NCBI GenBank assembly: GCA_025266875.1
Contig: JALLLT010000021.1
Location: 1 to 64,000, forward strand
Source: Fennellomyces sp. T-0311
Taxonomy: Eukaryota > Mucoromycota > Mucoromycetes > Mucorales > Lichtheimiaceae
Direction: 5' to 3'
Length of the DNA stretch: 64,000 nt
The position numbers and the translations under genes were made by a program. The notes beneath the pieces were generated by a model. That model was not told where the DNA came from and made no database searches. It saw nothing but the letters and a program-made list of their open reading frames with translations. Of the stretch, positions 15,656 to 26,823 are shown piece by piece; the first letter of the stretch is position 1, and each line of letters opens with the position of its first letter.

Positions 15656-18014
15656 ATGCTCGCTGCTCGTATTCGACCTGGCGCCACGCGCTCATTCCGT
15701 CCCTTGGCGACCCAAGTGTTGCCACGGTTTTATCATGCATTCCATGAACAACAAGCAACTGTTCTTCCCAACAAGGTTGAGACAGCTAGCGCGACTTTCA
15801 AGGTAAAGAAAAAAAAAGGCTGTCCATCTTTTACATTCATAAACTGAACGCGTGACGTTTAGGAAAATGCAGCAAACATGCAAAAGGCTATCGAAGATTT
15901 GGAACTGAAGATTGAGAAAATCAAACTTGGTAAGGTGTTTCTTCCTGGATTGCGTATGTTCTGGCGGAGATAATCTGATTTGCTTCTTTTTTTTGCAGGT
16001 GGTGGTGAACGCGCCCGTCAACGACATTTGTCACGTAACAAAATGCTTCCGCGCGACAGGTAAAGTAACCGAGGAGTGGATATTGATTTTTTCACATGCT
16101 AATTTTTTGTGTACGTGCTTCAAAAAGAATTAACCGTTTGCTGGATCAAAAGTAAGTGTAAAAAGGTCCGCCTTGGAAAAGTCCTAGTTTTGACCGAAAT
16201 CATGTAGTTCTCCGTTTTTGGAACTGTCACCATTGGCCGGTTATGAATTATATGAAGACGAGGTTGCGGCAGGTGGTATTATTACGGGTATCGGCCGTGT
16301 CAACGGGTAAGTTTCAAAAGACTACGGGAACTTACTAGCCCGAAAACTAAGCAACAATACCAGTGTTGAATGTATGATTGTGGCAAACGACCCAACTGTC
16401 AAGGTAATAAAAACGTGACAACACTACGAATAATATACTTACGTATACTCGAAAACCATCCAGGGTGGATCGTACTATCCTATCACAGGTAACTCATACT
16501 GAAATACTAAAAATGTATTACTTAAAAGCAAATGTTAGTCAAGAAACATTTGCGCGCACAGGAAATTGCCAAGGATAATAATCTTCCATGTATTTACTTG
16601 GGTAAGCACTATTTGCTCTGAAAAAAAAAGTCTACTTTATATTCATCGCATTTCTTATTTTCAGTCGACTCCGGAGGTGCCAACTTGCCTCGCCAAGCTG
16701 ACGTTTTCCCTGATCGTGAACACTTTGGACGTATTTTCTTCAACCAAGCCAACATGTCAGCGATGGGTATTCCTCAAATTGCCGCTGTGATGGGTTCGTG
16801 TACGGCTGGTGGTGCCTACGTTCCTGCCATGTCGGATGAGAGTATTATTGTTAAGAAGCAAGGTACCATTTTCCTTGCTGGTCCTCCTCTTGTCAAGGCA
16901 GCCATCGGTGAAAACATTAGTGCCGAGGATTTGGGTGGTGCCGATTTGCACTGTAAGTTAATCAACAAGAAAAAAAATGCAGGGGTCGTTTTGATAACAA
17001 AAGAGAATAGGTCGCACATCTGGTGTCACGGATCATTATGCCTTGGATGATGAGCACGCATTGGTTCTTGCACGCAGAATCGTTGGCACTTTGAACCGTA
17101 CCAAGGAATCTCAACTTGCCCTTCGAACTCCCGAAGAGCCTCTCTATTCCGCAGATGAGATTGGTGGTATCGTGGGTGATAATCTCAAGAAGACTTTTGA
17201 CTCCAAGAACATCATTGCACGCATGGTTGATGGTAGTCGCTTCGCCGAATTCAAGGAGCACTATGGTACAAGCTTAGTCACCGGTACGTTACTTGAGTTT
17301 TTTTTTCTATAGTCATGGAGACTCATGGATGAGTAGGTTTCGCTCATATTCATGGATACCCCGTCGGTATTGTTGCCAACAACGGTATCTTGTTCTCGGA
17401 ATCGGCACTCAAGGGCGCTCACTTTATCGAACTTTGCTCACAACGTGGTATCCCGCTTGTCTTTTTACAAAACATTACCGGCTTCATGGTCGGTTCATCG
17501 GCTGAGGCTGGTGGTATTGCCAAGAACGGTGCTAAGCTTGTCACTGCTGTTTCATGTGCCAAGGTACCCAAATTCACTGTGATCACTGGTGGCAGTTTCG
17601 GTGCTGGTAACTATGGTATGTGCGGCCGTGCCTACTCTCCAAGATTCCTGTGGATGTGGCCTGTAAGTTATATCGTCTTACGCAAGCATTTTTCAAAATA
17701 TCTAACTTTAAACTTTATAGAACGCACGTATTTCCGTCATGGGTGGTGAACAAAGTGCCAATGTACTTGCTCAAATCACACGTGAGAGCAAGGCTAAGCG
17801 TGGTGAAGAGTGGTCTGTAGAAGCTGAAGAGAAATTCAAGGCACCTATTCGTGAAAAGTACGAGGCAGAGGGTCACCCTTACTTCTCCAGCGCACGCTTG
17901 TGGGACGACGGCGTTATCAACCCACGCGATACCCGCAATGTGCTCGGTCTGGCGCTGAGCGCCAGCTTAAATGCTCCTATCGAGAAGACCAAGTTTGGCG
18001 TTTTTAGAATGTAG
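15656..18014 (+). CDS. MCCC2: Methylcrotonoyl-CoA carboxylase beta subunit, mitochondrial
   Basis: Carboxyltransferase subunit of 3-methylcrotonyl-CoA carboxylase, which carboxylates 3-methylcrotonyl-CoA in mitochondrial leucine breakdown. The start [20 protein letters not shown] is a typical matrix-targeting presequence. About eight short introns interrupt the gene. Landmarks in order: [154 protein letters not shown], and the C-terminus KTKFGVFRM. These are the acyl-CoA carboxyltransferase motifs of the MCC beta group rather than propionyl-CoA carboxylase. Codons favour C endings, which suggests good expression. The biotin-carrying alpha subunit is not in this window. Confidence 0.96.
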
Positions 18015-19461
18015 ATTACTTTATAATAAAACAGATTGCAAATTGGTTTGATACAATACTATATCTACCTAACGTTGTTGAAACCGTGGGAACGTAATTA
18101 CAGCGGATTATGTTCAGTAATTGACGGTGTCCATTTCCTGGACTGTCGCTTTTTTTTACATATTAGCCGCTCAAGTCATTGGTGGAATCGTTGGAAAGAC
18201 AGAGGTTCGTGGGAGGATATTTTTTACCCTTAGGCCTGGTGCTATCGTAGGAGGTAATTTTAGTTAGTGCGCATAGATCAGTACGCTATCACGTATAAAG
18301 TTTAATAACAAATCAGTGTGTCAAAGATACCAGTGTGCTCGAACATAGGGCAAGGGATGAGCATGGAAAAAGTCGGAATGAAAATATGTATATTGGTGGC
18401 GATCACCGCTGTAGTAGCAGCATCGGCATACTGTACGTGTTAAGCAATGTTCGGTCATTCATGCGTGTTAAAAAATGTAAAATAACCTGTCATGCTACCT
18501 TTCACAGGAAACCTGTTAGTGCCGAATTACTCGACTTTTACTGCAAGCTAACGTTCATACCTACTGCGGGATTGCCGATCACCACATCATAACCGACATA
18601 AGCACACGTATACCTAAATGTGCCTCTTTAATCCATCGTGAACACATCGGCCATCAGGCCAACGTAACACGCATTTGCATAAAGACAAAATGTATGACAG
18701 AGATTACTTAATTAAACCACAATGCATACCGATAGACGAAGAAACGCAATGCCAAGCTAATGCGCTGCATCAATATGCCTCTTACCGAATTAAGCAAGCA
18801 CCGCAAAACAGGAGAATTCAGGCACGTCGATGCTGCAAGTCATCAGAACTCGGTCTGGGGGATCAAAATGCAAGTCTGTCGAGTTAATTCATTCTATAGT
18901 CACCAAGAAAAAAATAGTACGATTCCAGTCTCATGCTTATTCACATCCAATATCAAAGTTGTATACTACTGCTTGTTGATGAGGACCTTTTCAAACTCAA
19001 AATAGTTACAATATTCTTATCAATTCAGATACAGTGATGATAGGCATTATTTCAACCAGTCTCCTATTTTCTTCCATGCGAGCCAACGTCAATTACGGCA
19101 ATTAGGCAACGAAACCGTATTTCCGCCAAAGCTTACCAATGAAACACACCAGCCTCGGTATCAATATTTAAAATGATTGACAGTCGAGACCATGAGACAG
19201 AGGCTTACTTTTTTTTTCTGCAATTGGGCTGTTGCAACACAGGGGTGGGAGAGGGGAAACGAGATTTAAAACATCTATCGGCATAAACAATCTTCAGAAA
19301 ACCGTGTTTTGGGGGATGATTACATAAAAAAGAATTTATTGTCAAAAATGATTATTATACTATAGTGCATGCACTAAAAAAAACAGAAGGGAAGACATAA
19401 TATATAGTATATACAACTGTACAAGTTAAGCCACAAAAAGAGAAACGAAAACCGCTGTGAT
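18015..19461. other. Intergenic interval, no gene seen
   Basis: Holds the 3' ends of the convergent MCC beta and acidic secreted-protein genes. Short open frames (for example 18335-18592 and 18675-18887 on plus) have no recognisable domains, signal peptides or splice partners. Confidence 0.45.
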
Positions 19462-19989
19462 CTAGGTGTCTGACATGAAATCGAGGTCTTCTTCTTCTTC
19501 ATGCTCATCCGAATGGATTGATACAATCAAGCGGCGTCGAGACGTGAACGTTTGCCGAGTACGAGCCAAAATTGCCATTTCAATGACATTATCGTCAATA
19601 TCCGAAGATGATACCATAAGCATAGCAGCATTTACTGCATCTTCATCGTCCTCGTTGATTGGGTTTGATGATTCAGTACCGGTGGTAGAGGAGGACTTGC
19701 CTTCTCCGTCATTACCAAAAAGATTGAATACAAAGCCATAGCTGACACCATCATCGTCGTCGTCCTGATCTTCTTCCTCTTCTTCTTCTGCATCGGCTAA
19801 CCATGAAAATCCAAAATACGCGTCTTCGTCGCTGTCAGTTGAAAGGACTTGGTTTAAAAGTGATGCGGCTGCTTCGGATGAAGGTGTTGATCGGATGACT
19901 TGTTGTTCCGGGGTTCCCACGGGCATGGCGTGGGTCATCATGAGACAGCTGCCAATGGTAAGGAGCAAAAGTTGATACATGAGAGTCAT
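19462..19989 (-). CDS. Small acidic secreted protein, 175 aa
   Basis: Intronless. The N-terminus MTLMYQLLLLTIGSCLMMTH ends in AMP, a good signal peptide with cleavage near residue 21-23. The mature part is very acidic: runs of Glu/Asp at about residues 68-81 (AEEEEEEDQDDDDDG), a Ser/Thr/Gly linker, and another acidic patch. Then comes a basic RTRQTFTSRRRLIVSIHS segment and an acidic C-terminus. The TRQ...SRRR region could be a Kex2-like site, but that is inference. There are no cysteines in the predicted mature chain. Two TATA boxes lie upstream. No family recognised; calcium or metal binding by the acidic runs is possible but unproven. Confidence 0.7.
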   Translation of the reverse strand: MTLMYQLLLLTIGSCLMMTHAMPVGTPEQQVIRSTPSSEAAASLLNQVLSTDSDEDAYFGFSWLADAEEEEEEDQDDDDDGVSYGFVFNLFGNDGEGKSSSTTGTESSNPINEDDEDAVNAAMLMVSSSDIDDNVIEMAILARTRQTFTSRRRLIVSIHSDEHEEEEDLDFMSDT

Positions 19990-20043
19990 TGAATGTTTGT
20001 GCGAAAAAAATACAAGAGCGAAAAATGGAGAAAGGGCTCGCGG

Positions 20044-20051
20044 CTTTTATA
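20044..20051 (-). promoter_or_regulatory. TATA box of the acidic secreted-protein gene
   Basis: TATAAAAG on minus, 55 nt upstream of the ATG at 19989. A second TATA-like run (TATATATAAAAGG) lies on minus at 20222-20234 and could serve a longer transcript. Confidence 0.55.
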
Positions 20052-20234
20052 CAATGGAAGATTAAGGGTGTACACGCTTGGGCGGGACAAAGACCCTGAA
20101 AAAGATGATGGGAGCGGGTTCTGGGTTATGAAGAAGGGAGAAGGGGGAGAAATGTGATTAATCCTCTCTTTGTAAAAAAGAAAAAAGTATGAAAAAAAAG
20201 AGAGAGCGTAGAAAACCAGGCCTTTTATATATAT

Positions 20235-21937
20235 CCCTTGGAAGACAGAGGGCCACTGATCATGGTGCATACCCGAAAAGATTGTCAAGGGGGTGAAAGA
20301 GCTTTTGCCGCGGAAACCTGTATGAAACTTTCATGATCACTCCTCCGCCCCTTCTTTTTCTTTTCGCTAAACATGGCATAAACTTTCTTTTCTGTTACTG
20401 TATGTACCAGGTTAACGCACATCTTTATTTGCTTGTTATGTTCTTACTGATTTGTAAGGCTTCTCTGTGTTGTCGTAACACCGATATGGTTGCCGAGGAA
20501 ACAAATGATAGTCATTGCTTGTTGTGAAGGGGCGTGTTGTTGTTGTTCTTGGAAGTACAGGCTACTTTGAGCGTAAATATAACCATTTGTGAAAACAAAT
20601 CGCACAAAAAAGCACAAGCATTCGTGTTATTATGATCCACCGGTTGTATTATACATATGCAGTGGAAACTTCTTTTTCCCAGAAGCACATCAACAATAGG
20701 AAGAAAAAGGCTATTCCGCGGATTTTCACCGTGCTTGCTGATCCCTAATCGTTCCTTTCATCTACATATCAACCACATTGCTATTCACCCCTAGGTCAAG
20801 AGACAACAGTGGTGGTGATCAGATACTAGAGTGATGAGCAGCATACGTCTTTTTTACTCCTTGTTACTCGATTAAACTCTACATACCGAAGCGCAGCACT
20901 CTGGTGACACAACGGCGTTTGCAATAAATGACATCAATCATTCGCGACCTTTTTAAGGTGGCGCCACCTGCAGGACAGCTACGCTTCACATATAAACAGA
21001 TCCATCGAAAATAGATTACTGGAAGCATCGTGAGGGAATTGATCATGAAAACAAAGGCGCATTCAGGGTGAAAAAACCAGGAACGCCTACATATTATCGA
21101 TGTAATATACGCACTGTGATAATACAAGAGCGCCTTGGTGTTTCAATTTACACGCATGACAAGACAATTCTACTTTACTTGCGTATTAATTGCCACACAC
21201 ACAGACATTTGACATTACACAGACAGGAGCGGGAGCTTTATGGAAGCGTGGGGGCTTCTCCACTGGAAGTAGAAAATTTGAGGCAGGCAAAAAGAAGCCA
21301 TCACGCGAAGGCACGTGTGGTGTTGTTGAGCAAACAGTTAGGCGAGAGCGGGCCAAAGAAAATCCGGGCCCAATCCTTGGTTTCTAGCGTAACGATGATT
21401 TAATGCAGATGGACTGGATTAGCATCCCGAGTTATCCACATTTCCTGCATGAAAAAGGCTTGTGCAGTTGTTGTGTTTTTGGTTAGGCACAGCGATGGAT
21501 CTTGTGCACCCTATACGTGTGTTGCACCCCCTTTCGGCTGGACAACCCCGCTGTCGGATCTGGTAAGCAAAGGAAGAGGTATGCACGAGGGAAAGGGCCG
21601 AGGAGAACGAGAAATAAGTTGTTAATGGGACGATACAGCGCGAGAGAGAGAGAGACGCGGGCTCGTTCCCTTTTTTACAAGGAGGTGCTCATTTACGCTT
21701 TGAGTAAGGTGTCCGTGACCTTACAATATTGGATCTACCTCGATTTTAGCTTTGCGAGCGGGCTAATAGCTTCGTGAGTGCCGTTCAGCAGGCCAGGTCG
21801 CACACACAATTAACATCACCATGATGTTTGACATATATTTCTTCTTTTCTTGCACCACTCCCTTCTTTTCGCTCTCCTTTATATAGATAATTCCCTTCTT
21901 TTCCCTTATTTCCTTCCCTTTCCTCTTCCCTCCAACA
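20235..21937. other. Intergenic interval between divergent genes
   Basis: No gene found. This is the shared upstream region of the secreted-protein gene (-) and the 319-aa gene (+). Just before the latter lies a long pyrimidine-rich tract (about 21837-21930) with TATATAG at 21880-21886, about 52 nt upstream of the ATG at 21938. A (GA)n-rich patch occurs near 21640-21660. Confidence 0.5.
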
Positions 21938-22897
21938 ATGACCCAACTGCCCATCGACTCGCATTCCGCCATCAGCACGCCCGTCAGTGCAAGCACCGGG
22001 CTCGCCAGCAGCGTCAGCACCACAGCCACCTCGACATGCTCGAACAACTCGTCCGGCGTACCCGACTTTACCGAGTTCAAGCTCGATCCCTTCCACCTGA
22101 CAGCCGATTCGGGCACACCTGCACCGCACCGTCTGCGCGAAGCACGACGATCACTGGCACTCTACCTGGAGCCATGCAAAGACACCTCGTTCCAGCAATC
22201 GCTCGACACGTTTCAAGAACGATCGTTTACGCAATTCGGACCGAACCAAGCGCACAATGCGTCGCCGCATATATCAGTACTGGGGCGAGTACATATTGAG
22301 CGAGGCCAGGACTTTCTGGCCAAATGGCATGCAGTGGACGAGTTTCTGGCGGTGGTGCAGCAAGAGCTCGATCAGATTGCCAAGCAGCTGCCACCGCCAA
22401 CGTTCTGTGGCTACGAGATCACAGAACGGCCGTCTCGTGCACTGACGATGCGGTTCAGAGTGGATGCGGCGTATGCGCAGCTGGCCAAGCGGATCGAGCA
22501 AAAGATGAAGAGTCAATGCGCGGCTTTTGATATTCGACCCATGGATCGCATCGATCTGGCATATAATGTGTTGCGGCCGATGCCCAAGCAGACACTCAAA
22601 CGCATGCGTGATATGGCCAAGGAAACCATCCAGGTCGAGATCGGCGGGGCGTGGCAGTTGACGCTGTACGAGGTGATGCTCGAAAGCCGGGTGGTGGGTG
22701 TCAAGCAGCAAGTGTCTGCCATCCAATCATGGCCGGTTCGTCAGCCGCCGGCAGAGAAGCAGTCGTCGTCGTTCCTGCCGCTGTCGTTCCGGATCAAACT
22801 GGCGATGCTGTCGTCGTGGCTCCAGTGGAACCAGGTGTCGGTGGTCGACCCAAACAAGCGCATCGAGTACGAGGCCAACAAAGTGGCTGCTGCGTAG
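21938..22897 (+). CDS. Uncharacterised 319-aa protein, possible degenerate 2H phosphoesterase fold
   Basis: Single exon with a strong TATA/pyrimidine promoter and GC-rich coding sequence. Residues 1-45 are a Ser/Thr-rich low-complexity leader. The rest is globular. PHISVLGRVHIE near residue 110 has the H-x-S shape of a 2H phosphoesterase motif. About 100 residues later, DRIDLAYNVLRPM sits where a second HxS/T would be expected but has R-I-D instead, so the active site would be incomplete. The C-terminus has hydrophobic and amphipathic segments (FLPLSFRIKLAMLSSWLQWN). No close family is recognised with confidence; the 2H idea is inference from motif shape and spacing. Confidence 0.6.
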   Translation: MTQLPIDSHSAISTPVSASTGLASSVSTTATSTCSNNSSGVPDFTEFKLDPFHLTADSGTPAPHRLREARRSLALYLEPCKDTSFQQSLDTFQERSFTQFGPNQAHNASPHISVLGRVHIERGQDFLAKWHAVDEFLAVVQQELDQIAKQLPPPTFCGYEITERPSRALTMRFRVDAAYAQLAKRIEQKMKSQCAAFDIRPMDRIDLAYNVLRPMPKQTLKRMRDMAKETIQVEIGGAWQLTLYEVMLESRVVGVKQQVSAIQSWPVRQPPAEKQSSSFLPLSFRIKLAMLSSWLQWNQVSVVDPNKRIEYEANKVAAA

Positions 22898-23046
22898 GCG
22901 CGGTGCGTCTGTCCCTCTGTCTGTCTGTGCGTAACTCTATATAGATATATCACCATGCTCCACTCTCTATAGTTATTGTTTTGCTTCCATAATTTAATGC
23001 TTTCGTCCGTCATCTGCTATATACATGATCTGCTGTACAAGTGGAA

Positions 23047-24418
23047 CTAAAGTCGGCGCATGTCCGCCACGTCAAACTGTGAGAGTTGCTTTGTCTGGTC
23101 CTCCAGCACTTCTTCCGCGGGCTCCTCGTCCTCGTCCTCCTCGGCCTGGTTGTTGTCGCGCAACGTGAACTTGCCACGGTGCTCCGTCAGCAGGAACCCG
23201 GGCAGAAACTCGACGGTCAGCACGCCCTGCGCCTGGTCGAAGGAGAGCACCTTGACCTCTTTCCAGTCGGATATCTCGGGGGTGTAGGACGCAGTCATCT
23301 CGAGCATCTGCTCTGTGATCAGCAACATGCCGTGGTCATATGCAGGGCTCTGGGCGTTACCTTGATGGCCAGACGGTCGCTCTCGACGGGGAAGGGACCG
23401 GAGAAGCTCACCACAGGCAAGCTGTCATAATCTGCAGCAGGAGGTGGATCTGCATAAAAAGATTCGCCCACAGTATGAACAGGGTATTCAATACCTCTTT
23501 TCTCGCCCGTGTATGTTTCATCTGCTTCCACTGACGTAACCACTGCAGATCCGTACGCGTTGTCCTGTTCCGGGGTATATTGCTCCTCCTCGTCATAGTA
23601 GTCCTGTTGCTCCTCTTCGAAATGGAAATGGGAGCGCGTTTTCTTGCCCATCTCCTTCAGAAAGTTGGCTTTCTTGTTCTTGTTTTGCTTGAGCAGCCGC
23701 TGCGGTGGTGCAATCTGCTCCTCCTGCTCCTGCTTCCGCACAGGTTCTGGTACCGGTGCCTCGTCTTCCACTGTCTCCTCCAACTCCGTCGCTTGCTCTT
23801 CTTCCCGTTGCCGTGACCGAGCTGCTCTTTTGCGCGCATTGCGCTTCTGTGTCTTAGTCAATTTGCCGGATTCTTTGACCGGCCGAGCCTTCTTTGCTTC
23901 GACGCTTTTGTTCTCATCATCCGCCGCCCGTTTCCGCTTCTTTTCAATGCGTTTCTGCTCTTTGGCCTGCTTTTCGTCTTCCTTTGCACGCCTTTTGACT
24001 TCCTTTGCATGCTTTTTGTCTTCTTTTGCACGCTTTTTGTCTTCCTTTACACGTTTTTTCTCATCTTTGGCACGCTGTTTATCATCTTGCGCGCTCTTGA
24101 CAGCCTCTGACGCTGCTTGCTGTGGATCCTCCCTGTGGCTGCCGATTCTACAGAGCAAATGCATGAGCAATGTTCATGCACCAGCAAGCGAACTTACATT
24201 ACAAGATCGTTTTCTAGAATGTAGTCTTTCAACTTAAAACGCGGCAGATATTCGAACCCACCTGCCATAAGTTTGAGGTGCGAGCTTCTCTTTGCTAGTT
24301 GAAACTCGCGGTTAAGCGATTTTCGTAGATCGTCCACGGTGCTTTGATCGCTTTCCTGGAATAAGTACCAGCATTTGTAAAATGGCAGTGGCTTCAGAGT
24401 CTCCACTGCTACTCTCAT
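23047..24418 (-). CDS. COIL: Coilin homologue
   Basis: Coilin is the scaffold of Cajal bodies, where snRNPs mature. The N-terminus (MRVAVETLKPLPFYKCWYLF, then STVDDLRKSLNREFQ, LKLMAGGFEYLPRF, KDYILENDLV) matches the ubiquitin-like coilin N-terminal domain. A phase-2 intron of about 50 nt follows, joining to IGSHREDPQQ. The middle is highly basic: tandem KEDKKRAKEDKKHAKE-type repeats and nuclear-localisation-like KRIEKKRKR. The C-terminus has the Tudor-like coilin domain: YDSLPVVSFSGPFPVESDRL, an intron of about 48 nt ending ACAGAG, then MLEMTASYTPEISDWKEVKV and VLTVEFLPG. Both ends fit coilin and in the right order; the RG box of animal coilin is not obvious. It is divergent from DNAJC8. Confidence 0.85.
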
Positions 24419-24499
24419 TTGTGTTGTATAGGAAGGCGAAAGCAGATAAATAAAAAAAAAATCTTGGACCACCGCACTCTACTGTACACTGTGACACAC
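24419..24499. promoter_or_regulatory. 81-bp bidirectional promoter of coilin and DNAJC8
   Basis: The two ATGs are only 81 bp apart and face away from each other, so both 5' UTRs and the core promoters must overlap or be very short. It contains an A-run (24451-24461) and no TATA box. Confidence 0.6.
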
Positions 24500-25271
24500 A
24501 TGTCTGATCAAGATTTAGAACGATACTTTTCTCAATCGGAAAAACATCTCGAGATCGAACGCGTCCTGCAATGCTTCAAACTGGATCCTTTCTCTGTTCT
24601 TGAGCTGCCCTACAACAAACCAGATCCAAAGTCAATCAAGATGCAGTATCGCAAGAAGAGCTTAATGATCCATCCCGACAAAGTCAAGCACGATCGCGCG
24701 GAGGAGGCATTTGCCATGCTCAAAAAGGCTGAATCCGAACTGAATGATGAAACCAGAGTCAAGTTCTTGTTGAGCGTGATTGAAGAAGCCAAAGTGGAGG
24801 CCCTGCGTGCCCATGGTTACAAGGTCAAAACCCAGGTCGTTGCATCTTCCGAAGAGCAAGAAAAGGACGAAGAACCCACAGGAAGGAGAAAAACTGTGAT
24901 CGAATCGGCTACAGTGGTGGATCCTGACCAGTATCCGTTCTTAAAAACGCAGAACGGACAGCAGTCCGTGCGTGCCAAAGTCAAGGACATCTTGATTGAA
25001 ATGGAGTTACGTCGCCGACGACAATTGAAAAAGGAAATGGAGGCTGAAGGTATGTAGCTTCCCCTTTTTTTCAAGCGCATAAGTTGTTAATTGGTACCGT
25101 TGGAAAGGTGCGGAGGCTCGCAAGGTCGAAGAGGAGGCCAAGACACGCAAGCGACAGCGTGAGGAGCAGAAGCAATGGGAGGCCACACGGGACCAGCGAG
25201 TAAACAGCTGGCGCGACTTTCAAAAGAAGGGCGGCAGAAAGGTCAAGAAGGTCAAGAAATCCGGGTTATAA
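24500..25271 (+). CDS. DNAJC8: DNAJC8/Spf31-type spliceosomal J-domain protein
   Basis: J-domain co-chaperone found with the spliceosome. After a short N-terminus (MSDQDLERYFSQSEKHLEIE), the J domain reads LDPFSVLELPYNKPDPKSIK, then QYRKKSLMIHPDKVKHDRAE with the HPD tripeptide, then AFAMLKKAESELND. In this family the J domain is followed by a long charged helix, as here (RRRRQLKKEMEAEG). A phase-1 intron of about 55 nt then joins to AEARKVEEEAKTRKRQREEQ. The C-terminus is a lysine-rich tail, GGRKVKKVKKSGL, probably nuclear. Length of about 235 residues fits the family. Confidence 0.93.
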
Positions 25272-26823
25272 ATTGTACATAGCGTAAAGCCCCATATACC
25301 CTCTCTCGTTGATCAGTCCCCCGTGGATAACTTTACTCTTTCCAAATCGCTTAAGAGCTATAATCAGTATTGAATCCCCTCGTAGCCAGTTTCGGTTGGG
25401 CACACTCTTCATAATCGAATCAACGCTATGCATGATGATATAAGATATTCAAACTATCACCGTCTGATGTGCAACACCGCCATCCTGTCATATATGCTAA
25501 TTTTTCAACCCCCAGTACATCTTTGGTAATAATGCACGATCATACTATACTGGATAATCTCACCTCACATATGTGAACCCCACACCGATCGAATAGCTCG
25601 GTAGATTTTTGTGTAGGGAAATAGCGGACATCTGAACTCTTAGTATATCATTGCTGATTATACTGGTAATACGTGTACTCCTTTAGTACGTAACGATGGT
25701 ACTTATTATACCTTTTACGGTCTAAGCTTTCACATATAAGCATCTGTACGGGAACATATGTAGCGAAATGATAATAAGATGCATCTAATCTCAGTATGTA
25801 GAAGCGTAGGCACATAGACCGGACTTCTTAATTCTGAATCCAGCTGCGTGCGTATATCAACCGAGCATGTACCATCTAAGAAAAGCGCGTGTATCGATTC
25901 AAGTAATTTGTAAACAAGTAATATTGATTGCTGCTTGCTTTTGCATATCCTCGATAATATAATAATCTGTTTTCATGGAAATCTTGAACAGTATTCAACG
26001 TAAGTATTGGCATCAACCGAAAATATCGTAAAAAAAGAAATTTATCAAGCAGGAGCCGTTCGAATAACAAGTTTACCTGAGCGAGTAACCGTACCTGCGG
26101 CAGAAGTTTCAACAAAGTATGTACTTTTGAGTATTACTGTACCTGTTAGCTACAGTATATGCATTAGATTTCCGTTGATAGCTCCCCTACTACAAATATA
26201 TCTCAGTACACATAAATAATTTTTTCTTTTAACCCGATATTATATCCGCTGTGGTTTTGAAACCAATACTCTAAATCAAATACCTCATTTTATCATGTTA
26301 GTAAGCTCGTATATTATCGAATAGCTTCGCCCGGTAGTAATACGGTTTGTGATAAATTTATAAACAAGAACTAGTGATACATCCATGTATGGATACTTTT
26401 CGTACATTTGTATAAGCATATAAGCACGAAGAGATGCGGTCAGCCTTGCTCTGGTACGACAGGCATATACTAGAGTACATAGTGATATACATAGATGGAG
26501 TAAAGTGTCAGCAGATAATCAATTCTACTTTATCAGTGCATACATACTGTATTATGTGCTGATGATTTTATGACACCATTTAGACATCAACCAGCCAATA
26601 AATCATCAGTAAGAATAAATCAAAACCAGAGCCAGCGGTGGCAACATATGAAGAAAGCTGTAACCATGCATAAAACGCCATGTTACACCACCCTTACCAT
26701 CATGTATGTTTGAAAGTGACGTTACCGTTGAGCCTACATAACTCATAACCGTAGATCCCGAACACTCAAATATTTAAACAGCAAGTGATCGGATTGAGAT
26801 TTTTACATCTTTATTCAAAGAAA
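25272..26823. other. AT-rich intergenic interval, no gene seen
   Basis: Many short stop-rich frames; only the minus frame at 25876-26115 exceeds 70 codons, and it has no recognisable features. The segment separates DNAJC8 from the membrane-protein gene; no clear TATA box was found near 26824. Confidence 0.4.

Noticed and set aside
19466..19741. Plus-strand serine-rich frame
   Set aside because: It is the antisense of the acidic coding region: Asp/Glu codon runs read as Ser/Ser on the other strand.
23580..24237. Plus-strand leucine/phenylalanine-rich frames that look like membrane proteins
   Set aside because: They are antisense to the lysine-rich repeats of coilin; Lys/Glu codons read backwards as Phe/Leu.
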